A stretch of DNA of 6,458 bases. Origin: SZUA-35 sp037969565 (GTDB lineage: Bacteria; Actinomycetota; Acidimicrobiia; Acidimicrobiales; SZUA-35). Both the position numbers and the translations under genes were made by a program. Below, piece by piece: positions 1 to 5,743 of this stretch. The stretch lies in NCBI GenBank assembly GCA_037969565.1, contig JBBKXQ010000097.1:1-6458 (forward strand), in the 5' to 3' direction. Numbering within the stretch: the first letter of the stretch is position 1; each line of letters begins with the position of its first letter. The notes under the pieces are model-generated. The model saw nothing but the letters and a program-made list of their open reading frames with translations. It did not search any database and was not told where the DNA came from.

Positions 1-79
1 ACAAGCGCTCGACGAGGTCGAGCTGGCACTGCAAGTCGACGAAGCATTCGACTCGCTGGATCTCGATCCGGCCACCTGA
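1..79 (+). CDS. C-terminal end of an unrecognised protein (5' end outside window)
   Basis: An open frame runs from the left edge (first complete codon at base 2) to TGA at 77-79 and gives 25 residues ending in DSLDLDPAT. The tail is acidic, leucine-rich and probably helical (ALDEVELALQVDEAF), with no diagnostic motif, so no function is proposed. Codons use G or C at most third positions, as in the clearly coding genes nearby. A strong intrinsic terminator begins about 60 bases after the stop, which fits this being the last gene of a plus-strand transcript. Only the upstream sequence could identify the protein. Confidence 0.6.
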   Translation, partial: QALDEVELALQVDEAFDSLDLDPAT

Positions 80-84
80 GGCAG

Positions 85-119
85 CGCGAGTAACTGCAGC
101 ACGCGAGTAACTGCAGCAC
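85..119. repeat. Tandem duplication, 17-bp unit, two copies
   Basis: The unit GCGAGTAACTGCAGCAC occurs at 86-102 and again, identically and with no gap, at 103-119. The periodicity extends one base leftward (C at 85 and 102). Each copy contains the palindrome CTGCAG. The repeat lies between the stop codon of the preceding gene and its terminator, so it would be transcribed as 3' untranslated RNA. A recent slippage duplication is the simplest reading; paired binding sites cannot be excluded from sequence alone. Confidence 0.85.
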
Positions 120-137
120 TGATCAGGTCTGATGTTC

Positions 138-174
138 GAAGGCCACCGGCGATCGCCGGTGGCCTTCCTCGTTT
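138..174 (+). terminator. Intrinsic terminator with 13-bp perfect stem
   Basis: GAAGGCCACCGGC (138-150) pairs perfectly with GCCGGTGGCCTTC (155-167) around a GATC loop (151-154). The run CCTCGTTTT follows at 167-174. The stem is very GC-rich and the T stretch is on the plus-strand side, so it should terminate the gene ending at 79. The T-tract is interrupted (CTCG before TTTT), and no comparable T-tract exists in the other direction, so it looks unidirectional. Confidence 0.8.
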
Positions 175-292
175 TCGTCAGTCGAAGATCGCGCCTGCAG
201 TCTGTCCGGCGAGTGCGATCATCTCCGGGCCGAGCATTGGCCACCAAATTGAGCGTGCTGCGTCGAAGCCCTCTCGCCCGGCCTGGTTGGCT

Positions 293-321
293 CTACTAAC
301 AATTAGTAGCTTCTGTCTACT
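293..321. promoter_or_regulatory. Inverted repeat with a third half-site upstream of the ATPase gene, possible operator
   Basis: CTACTAA (293-299) and TTAGTAG (303-309) form a perfect 7-bp inverted repeat with a 3-base spacer (CAA). CTACT appears again at 317-321, forming a second shorter inverted pair with AGTAG at 305-309. The element is AT-rich in an otherwise GC-rich region and ends about 20-30 bases before the likely ATPase start. That is the size and position of a dimeric repressor or activator site. No regulator gene lies in the window, so the binding protein is unknown and the role is inferred. Confidence 0.4.
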
Positions 322-323
322 GT
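318..323 (+). promoter_or_regulatory. Possible -10 element for the ATPase gene
   Basis: TACTGT fits the TANNNT pattern of a housekeeping -10 box. It would place transcription initiation near 330, leaving a leader of roughly a dozen bases before the ATG at 342. No good -35 hexamer is seen at the expected spacing; the CTACTAA/TTAGTAG palindrome occupies that region instead. This could mean regulator-dependent expression, or that the call is wrong. Confidence 0.25.
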
Positions 324-341
324 GCGGTGTACTTTCATCCC

Positions 342-1433
342 ATGGATGTCTCGCCCTTCCCCTATCAAGGACCACTGGAGCCCGAGCAGGTCACCTCCCG
401 CGACGAACTCATCGCCGACCTGGTCGAACGAGTTTCCGAGCGTCGGGTCACTGCGCTTCTCGGTCCCCGTCGTTATGGGAAGACGAGTGTTCTGGGTCGA
501 GTGGCGGCCGATGTTCGACTCGCCGGCGTGTCGGTTCTGTGGCTCGACCTCTACGAAGTCTCGTCGATGGCCGATCTCGCGGTCCGACTCGACGAAGGGC
601 TCTCGAACGTCGAGGGGGCGGCGGCCGAGCCGCTGAGCCGTCTGGCGGCGGGGGCCACGCTCAATCTCGGCCTGGTCCGCCTCGACCTCCGGGCACCGTC
701 GAAGGAGCGACCCGACCCAGTGGCGGTGGTCCACAACCAGTTGAACGTGCTCACGGCGCTGGCCGAACGAACGCCGCTTGTCGTGATCTTCGACGAGTTC
801 TCGAGCATTCATCGCATCGAGGGGGCCGCCGGGATTCTTCGAACGCACTTGCAACACCATTTCCAGACGCTCGGAATCCTCTTCGCCGGGTCGGAGCCGT
901 CGATGATGACAACACTCTTCACCGACGAAGCCGAACCGTTCTACGGTCAAGCCGACCTCCTGGAGATTCCCGCCTTCCGGGCCGTCGACGTGATCGACAT
1001 CGTTTACAAGGGGTTCGAATCCACCGGGAAGCGGCCCGGTCCGGTGGCAGCCCGAATCGCCGAGTTTGCTCAGGGTCATCCACAGCGCTCGATGCAGATG
1101 GCCGACACCGCATGGCGCCTGGTGCCGCCCTCGGGTCAAGGTTCGATCGAGACCTGGGAACAGACAGTCATCTCGACTCGGGCTGCGGTGGCGAACGGTC
1201 TCGAGCGGCAATATTCCTCGATGCCGAAGGGGGAGAAGGCCGTACTTCGACTGGTTGCGCAAGGCGCGAGCGTGTTTGGATCTTCAGCGGAACTGCTCGA
1301 CCTGTCCAACGGCAGCGCGCAGCATGCTCGTGACCAACTGTTGAACCGCGGTGTCATCCTTCGAGACAACAAGACACTCCGGGTCGTCGACCCGCTCTTC
1401 GGCGACTGGCTCCGACAACGATTTCCGCTCTGA
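342..1433 (+). CDS. Archaeal-type AAA ATPase with C-terminal winged-helix-like region
   Basis: The 363-residue product resembles the stand-alone P-loop NTPases of the archaeal ATPase / DUF234-like group. Visible are a family-typical lead-in (PFPYQGPLEP, then a TSRDEL box), Walker A GPRRYGKTS at about 41-49, Walker B VVIFDEF at about 147-153, a sensor-1-like strand ILFAGSEP at about 179-186, and GHPQRSMQMAD at about 245-255, where the family has its GHP sensor-2 region. The last 65 residues look like a winged helix and end in the typical DPLFGDWLRQRF. Start: ATG at 342 is preferred because the family-like N-terminus begins there; GTG at 327 would add five residues. Neither has a Shine-Dalgarno site, so a leaderless or short-leader mRNA is likely. 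It is probably cytosolic and ATP-hydrolysing. The physiological target of this family in bacteria is generally unknown, and no partner such as a nuclease or toxin-antitoxin gene is adjacent. Confidence 0.9.
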   Translation: MDVSPFPYQGPLEPEQVTSRDELIADLVERVSERRVTALLGPRRYGKTSVLGRVAADVRLAGVSVLWLDLYEVSSMADLAVRLDEGLSNVEGAAAEPLSRLAAGATLNLGLVRLDLRAPSKERPDPVAVVHNQLNVLTALAERTPLVVIFDEFSSIHRIEGAAGILRTHLQHHFQTLGILFAGSEPSMMTTLFTDEAEPFYGQADLLEIPAFRAVDVIDIVYKGFESTGKRPGPVAARIAEFAQGHPQRSMQMADTAWRLVPPSGQGSIETWEQTVISTRAAVANGLERQYSSMPKGEKAVLRLVAQGASVFGSSAELLDLSNGSAQHARDQLLNRGVILRDNKTLRVVDPLFGDWLRQRFPL

Positions 1434-1455
1434 CGCCGGGGCCGTAGCTGCGCCG

Positions 1456-1986
1456 TCAGCTCAGAACGCAATAGCCGTCCACGATCGACAGCCACTCCGA
1501 TTCGGGAATGTCGGGCAGGTCGTGACCGAGCGGGCCACCCCTCACCTCACTGATCCATTTGCTGTGCTGGTATTCGTGATTGATCACGGCGACGAGCAGC
1601 CCCGTGGCAATCATCCGCAATTGATCGGGAGCGCCAACGGCGCCGGCGTTGATGTTTCCGATTCGCAGATGTAACCGTTCCGAAACCGTTGACCGGAACC
1701 CAAACAGCCGGGTCGGTGACGGAAGTTCACCGCGGGCCGCCTCGGGCGTGGCGCTGTCCATCAACGCATCGAGCGCCGGGTCGATGCTCGGCTCGGCCGC
1801 CGTGAGATTGCGCACCATGAAATGGGCCACGGCCGCTTGATGTCCGAGGTGCCAGCCGATCGCACTCGAATTCTCGTCGGGGCGCCAACGGATCTCGTCA
1901 CTGCTGAGATCTCGAACGAGTGAATCGGTGTAGGCAATCGAGCGGTCGTATTCCCGCAAGAGTTCGGTGATGCTGGCAGAGGTCAT
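1456..1986 (-). CDS. DinB superfamily protein (putative metal-dependent four-helix protein)
   Basis: The 176-residue product has the size and helical layout of DinB / DfsB-like proteins. The N-terminus (ITELLREYDRSIAYTDSLV) is the usual first helix. WHLGH at 45-49 supplies His46, and HEYQH at 137-141 supplies His137 and His141, which together would form the typical three-His divalent metal site. Family members include thiol-dependent S-transferases and damage-inducible proteins, but most, including this one, have no assigned substrate. ATG at 1986 is chosen because the DinB-like sequence begins there; the frame stays open to GTG at 2094, but those 36 extra residues look unlike the family. A weak GGAA lies about 10 bases upstream. 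The gene converges on the ATPase gene with a 22-base gap and is divergent from the membrane protein gene. Confidence 0.85.
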   Translation of the reverse strand: MTSASITELLREYDRSIAYTDSLVRDLSSDEIRWRPDENSSAIGWHLGHQAAVAHFMVRNLTAAEPSIDPALDALMDSATPEAARGELPSPTRLFGFRSTVSERLHLRIGNINAGAVGAPDQLRMIATGLLVAVINHEYQHSKWISEVRGGPLGHDLPDIPESEWLSIVDGYCVLS

Positions 1987-2124
1987 GGGTGCGATTCCAA
2001 CATGGTGAGGCGGCGGACGCAGGATCAGCATCTCCATCTTCGCTGCCACAGCCACCGAAACCGAGTCGGCGAAATCGAGGGGCTCGAGACGCACGTCGGG
2101 AACTCATGGATCAAGCGGCACGCT

Positions 2125-2129
2125 GAAGG
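2125..2129 (+). promoter_or_regulatory. Ribosome binding site for the membrane protein gene
   Basis: GAAGG lies three bases before the ATG at 2133. The purine core supports this start, but the spacing is shorter than usual. The rest of the divergent intergenic region (1987-2124) shows no convincing -35/-10 pair on either strand. Confidence 0.4.
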
Positions 2130-2132
2130 CCT

Positions 2133-2978
2133 ATGGGACGACTGCAGACCTCAATCCAACTCTTCAAATCTTCATGGGCGGTACTCCGCGACGACAAAGA
2201 ACTCATTGCGTTGCCGGTGATTTCCGGCATCGCCTCGCTCATCACCGTTGGCCTCTTTGCCTTCCCGGTGTGGCAGAGCCTGACGATCGTGGAAACGGCC
2301 GGCAGCGGCTCGAGTTCGGTCGAAGCAAGCCCGATCACCGCTGTGCTCATGGCCCTCGCCTACCTGCTGTTGGCCTTCGTCACGATCTTCTTCAATGCTG
2401 CGCTCGTTCATGCTTCGAACGAGCGCATGAGCGGTGGCGACCCGAACATCTCCAGCGCCATCAAAGGAGCATCCGGGCGAGTCAACCGAATCCTGCCCTG
2501 GGCCATCGTGTCGGCAACGGTCAGTCAGATCATTCGCCAGATTCAGCAGCGAGGTGGCATTCTCGGCAGCGTTCTCGGATTCCTCGGCGGGATTGCGTGG
2601 GCCGCTGCAACCTTCCTCGTTTTGCCCATCCTGGTCATCGAAGACATCGGGCCGATCGATGCGATCAAGCGGTCGGCCGGACTGCTTCGCACCGCCTGGG
2701 GTGAAGGCCTGGCCGGGCACGCCGGTCTCGGGCTCATCGGCTTCGTTGCCGTGATCCCGTTCGCTGCAATCGGGGCGGTCGGAATCTCGGCCGGCACCAC
2801 CGCTGTCCTCGTCCCCACCATGATCGTTGCGGTGCTCGGCATCCTGCTGGTCGTGATCGTGATGTCAGCGCTTTCGGTCGTGTTCCAGACTGCGCTCTAC
2901 CGCTTCGCCACCGCCCAGGTTGTTCCTGGCTACGAACCAGCCACGATGAGGGAAGCCTTCTACAAGAAGGGCCGCTGA
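2133..2978 (+). CDS. Multi-pass membrane protein, DUF6159-like
   Basis: The 281-residue product begins with an amphipathic, charged segment (SWAVLRDDKELIALPVISG) characteristic of DUF6159-type actinobacterial membrane proteins of unknown function. Hydrophobic stretches lie at about 25-46, 67-95, 144-168, 195-221 and 224-255, with a weaker one at about 118-133, so five or six membrane passes are likely. The segment between the fourth and fifth passes (VIEDIGPIDAIKRSAGLLRTAWGEGL) carries the DAIKRS-type motif seen in this kind of protein, where a helix lies along the membrane. The C-terminus is short and basic (FYKKGR). No signal peptide, enzymatic motif or ligand site is seen. It is divergent from the DinB gene and separated by 137 bases from the monooxygenase-hydrolase gene downstream, with a possible hairpin between them, so co-transcription is uncertain. 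Confidence 0.8.
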   Translation: MGRLQTSIQLFKSSWAVLRDDKELIALPVISGIASLITVGLFAFPVWQSLTIVETAGSGSSSVEASPITAVLMALAYLLLAFVTIFFNAALVHASNERMSGGDPNISSAIKGASGRVNRILPWAIVSATVSQIIRQIQQRGGILGSVLGFLGGIAWAAATFLVLPILVIEDIGPIDAIKRSAGLLRTAWGEGLAGHAGLGLIGFVAVIPFAAIGAVGISAGTTAVLVPTMIVAVLGILLVVIVMSALSVVFQTALYRFATAQVVPGYEPATMREAFYKKGR

Positions 2979-3010
2979 GCCCTGGCCAGGTCGCCGGGTT
3001 CCGGCGCACC

Positions 3011-3032
3011 GGCCAACACTGCTGGCCATTTT
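3011..3032 (+). terminator. Weak possible terminator after the membrane protein gene
   Basis: GGCCA (3011-3015) and TGGCC (3023-3027) can form a 5-bp GC-rich stem with a 7-base loop, followed by ATTTTGG. The stem is short and the T-run has only four residues, so this may be a partial terminator or chance. It lies in the 137-base gap before the strong ribosome binding site of the next gene, where a separate promoter for that gene would be expected. No clear promoter was recognised there. Confidence 0.3.
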
Positions 3033-3102
3033 GGTTCGGTTCAGAACATCGTGTGAAACTCCGGACGGAATCACCGCTGCGACCTCGACGTCGCGGCCAA
3101 CG

Positions 3103-3107
3103 AGGAG
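3103..3107 (+). promoter_or_regulatory. Ribosome binding site deciding the start of the fusion gene
   Basis: AGGAG lies eight bases before the ATG at 3116, which is near-ideal strength and spacing. It favours ATG 3116 over the in-frame GTG at 3053. The 21 extra codons from 3053 encode an arginine-rich stretch unlike the family N-terminus, and they would place this site inside the coding region. Confidence 0.85.
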
Positions 3108-3115
3108 AATTTCAT

Positions 3116-5743
3116 ATGGCGATCGGAATTGGGGACCAGACCGAATCGTCCGGAACACCGGACGTCGATGTCGTTGTGGTGGGCGCCGGTTTTGCCGGGC
3201 TCTACCTCTTGCACAAGCTGCGGGGACTCGGCTTCTCGGCCCAGGCCTTCGAGGTGGCCGCCGGTGTCGGCGGCACCTGGTTTTGGAATCGGTATCCCGG
3301 TGCCCGCTGCGACGTGGAGAGCATCGACTACTCCTACAGCTTCGATGCCGAGCTCGACGAAGAATGGAAATGGACCGAGCGCTACGCCACGCAGCCCGAG
3401 ATCCTCGCCTATCTCGAGCATGTCGCCGAGCGCTTCGACCTGGAGCGAGACATCCGGTTCAACACGCGCGTCGACTCGGCGGTATGGGACGCCCAGCAGT
3501 CGTTGTGGAGGCTCCGCACGAACAGCAACGATCGCGAGAACGGCTCGCCCAACGAGATCACGTGTCGTCATTACGTGATGGCCACCGGGTGCCTGTCTCT
3601 ACCGAAGACGCCCGACATCCATGGTCACGAGCGGTTCAAGGGCGAGGTCTATTACACGAGCCGGTGGCCCCACGAAGGAGTGGACTTCACGGGTAAACGG
3701 GTCGGGGTGATCGGCACCGGCTCGTCCGGAATCCAATCGATTCCGGTCATTGCCGGTCAAGCGTCGGAGCTCACGGTCTTCCAGCGCACGGCCAACTTCT
3801 CCACTCCCGCCCACAACGGTCCTCATCCCGAGAAGAAACAATCGGCGGTCGACAACGATCGGGCGGCGTATCGAGAGTCGGCCCGCTGGTCTGGCGCCGG
3901 AGTCCCTCGCGTCTTGGCCGAAGAGGGCGCCCTGGCGGTTTCCGAGGAGGAACGCCAGCGCCGGTACGAGCAGGCCTGGCAGGAAGGCGGGCTGTTCGCC
4001 ACGCTCGGATCATTCAACGACCTCGCGGTGAATCTGGCTGCCAACGACACCATCTCCAACTTCATCCGGGACAAGATCCGGTCGATCGTCGACGACCCCG
4101 AAACGGCCGAGATTCTGTGCCCGAACAACCATCCTTATGGCACCAAACGTCCCTGCCTCGATGACAACTACTACGCAACCTTCAATCTCCCTCATGTCTC
4201 ACTCGTCGACCTGACCAAGGACCCGATCACCACCATCACCGAAACCGGGCTCGACACGACAACGGGATCTCACGAATTCGATGCGCTCGTCTTCGCCACC
4301 GGGTTCGATGCAATGACCGGAGCCATCGTCTCGGTCGACATCACCGGACGCAACGGCGTGAGTTTGGCCGACAAGTGGGCCCACGGGCCGAAGACCTATC
4401 TCGGATTGACCACCGTCGGCTTCCCGAACCTCTTCATGGTCACCGGCCCCGGGAGCCCGTCCGTGCTGTCGAACATGGTCGTATCGATCGAGCAGCATGT
4501 CGACTGGATCTGCGACGCACTCGAGCATCTGCGAACCGAGAACCTCGCCACGATCGAGCCGACGCAAACGGCCGAGGACGGCTGGGTGCAACACGTCAAC
4601 GACTTCGGCGACATCACCCTCTTCCCGCTCGCCAACTCTTGGTACATGGGTGCGAACGTGCCGGGAAAGCCCCGAGTGTTTCTGCCCTACGTCGGTGGTG
4701 TCGACACCTATCGGGCGGTTTGCGACGAGGTCGTCGCCGAGGACTATGTCGGTTTTGCCTTCGAGGGCAACGACGGCACTCGCTGCAAGGATGGAGTGAT
4801 TCGCCGGCTACAGCCCGATGTGATGCTCATGCTCGAGGCCATCGCCGAGATGGGCCTGCCGCCCCTCGAGAGTCTCTCGGTGGAGGACGCCAGGGCCTTC
4901 ATCGAGGCATCGGCCGAACTATCCCCGCCTGGCCCCGACGTCGGCGCCATCATCGACGGCCAGTATCCGGGAGCCGACGGGAACCTGTCGTATCGGCTCT
5001 ACCGACCGACCAGCCCGGGTCCCCATCCGATCGTTGCCTACTTCCATGGTGGCGGTTGGGTGCTTGGTCATGCCACATCGGATGATCCGCTCTGTCGAGA
5101 CCTCTGTGTTCGGTCCGGTGCCATCATCATCTCGTTCGACTACCGCCACGCCCCCGAGGCTCGATTCCCGGCCGCCCCGAATGACGGCTTCGCAGCGGTG
5201 CAATGGGTGGCCGAGAACGCCGAATCGTTGGGTGGCATACCGGGTCAGCTGGTTGTGGCCGGCTGGAGCGCTGGGGCCAATGTCGCGGCCGTGGTGTGTC
5301 AGATGGCCCGAGAATCAGGCGGACCATCGATCGCCGGACAGGTGCTCCTCACGCCGGTCACCGACGGAACCCAGAAGCGACCCTCGATGAACGAATGCGC
5401 CGACGGATTCGTGCTGACCGAGCCCCTGATGGACTGGTTCTGGGATCACTACGCCGACGAGAACGAGCGCGCCGACCCCAAGGCATCGCCACTGCTCGCC
5501 TCCGACCTGTCGGGGTTGCCGCCCGCACTGGTCGTCACCTGCGAATTCGATCCGCTGCGAGACGAGGGCGTCGCCTATGCCGAGGCCATGGCCGCGGCCG
5601 GGGGAGACGTCACCCAACTGACGGCTCGGGGTCAGACCCACACGTCGACCACCGCGGTCGACCTGCTGCCTTCGGGTGTCTACGTCCGTGAGGCAATGGC
5701 CGATGCGATTCGACAGTTTTCGGGAGCGTCGGTCACGGCCTGA
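3116..5743 (+). CDS. Baeyer-Villiger monooxygenase fused to an HSL-type alpha/beta hydrolase
   Basis: One 875-residue cytosolic polypeptide carries two enzymes. Residues 1 to about 548 are a full-length class I flavoprotein monooxygenase close in style to phenylacetone monooxygenase. Visible are the FAD site GAGFAG (23-28), fingerprint GGTWFWNRYPGARCD (52-66), NADPH site GTGSSG (200-205), QRT with Arg223-224 region, GTKR (342-345, with the expected catalytic Arg345), ATGFDA (394-399) and SWYMGANVPGKPR (508-520). The second fingerprint, FKGEVYYTSRWP (174-185), has Tyr180 where His is usual. Residues about 565-875 are a family IV (hormone-sensitive-lipase-like) hydrolase: N-terminal cap helices, oxyanion HGGGW (644-648), DYRHAPEARFPAA (675-687), nucleophile GWSAG with Ser718, acid Asp812 in FDPLRDEG, and His842 in GQTHTS. 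The expected chemistry is ketone plus O2 and NADPH to ester or lactone, then hydrolysis to alcohol plus acid. The substrate is unknown. The frame is uninterrupted across the junction, so this is a true fusion rather than two genes. Confidence 0.93.
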   Translation: MAIGIGDQTESSGTPDVDVVVVGAGFAGLYLLHKLRGLGFSAQAFEVAAGVGGTWFWNRYPGARCDVESIDYSYSFDAELDEEWKWTERYATQPEILAYLEHVAERFDLERDIRFNTRVDSAVWDAQQSLWRLRTNSNDRENGSPNEITCRHYVMATGCLSLPKTPDIHGHERFKGEVYYTSRWPHEGVDFTGKRVGVIGTGSSGIQSIPVIAGQASELTVFQRTANFSTPAHNGPHPEKKQSAVDNDRAAYRESARWSGAGVPRVLAEEGALAVSEEERQRRYEQAWQEGGLFATLGSFNDLAVNLAANDTISNFIRDKIRSIVDDPETAEILCPNNHPYGTKRPCLDDNYYATFNLPHVSLVDLTKDPITTITETGLDTTTGSHEFDALVFATGFDAMTGAIVSVDITGRNGVSLADKWAHGPKTYLGLTTVGFPNLFMVTGPGSPSVLSNMVVSIEQHVDWICDALEHLRTENLATIEPTQTAEDGWVQHVNDFGDITLFPLANSWYMGANVPGKPRVFLPYVGGVDTYRAVCDEVVAEDYVGFAFEGNDGTRCKDGVIRRLQPDVMLMLEAIAEMGLPPLESLSVEDARAFIEASAELSPPGPDVGAIIDGQYPGADGNLSYRLYRPTSPGPHPIVAYFHGGGWVLGHATSDDPLCRDLCVRSGAIIISFDYRHAPEARFPAAPNDGFAAVQWVAENAESLGGIPGQLVVAGWSAGANVAAVVCQMARESGGPSIAGQVLLTPVTDGTQKRPSMNECADGFVLTEPLMDWFWDHYADENERADPKASPLLASDLSGLPPALVVTCEFDPLRDEGVAYAEAMAAAGGDVTQLTARGQTHTSTTAVDLLPSGVYVREAMADAIRQFSGASVTA

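Noticed and set aside
303..1262. A 319-codon minus-strand open frame opposite the ATPase gene
   Set aside because: It is the antisense shadow of a well-supported gene, has His/Arg-rich composition and no recognisable fold or ribosome binding site.
287..1333. A long plus-strand open frame offset from the ATPase gene
   Set aside because: It is very rich in Arg, Gly, Ser and Pro with no domain motif, as expected for an out-of-frame reading of a GC-rich gene. The ATPase frame with Walker motifs occupies the same bases.
1431..1458. TGACG...CGTCA pairing between the two convergent stop codons, as a bidirectional terminator
   Set aside because: Only five base pairs with a long loop and no T-run on either side; the symmetry mostly reflects the two opposing TGA stops.
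1987..2094. Longer DinB protein starting at GTG 2094
   Set aside because: The extra 36 residues do not look like the DinB N-terminus, and ATG 1986 starts directly at the family's first helix.
3053..3115. N-terminal extension of the fusion protein from GTG 3053
   Set aside because: The added 21 residues are Arg-rich and unlike the family, and the strong AGGAG at 3103-3107 points to ATG 3116.
3031..3696. A second plus-strand open frame across the start of the monooxygenase
   Set aside because: Arg-rich shadow frame without motifs; the overlapping frame carries the FAD site and both BVMO fingerprints.
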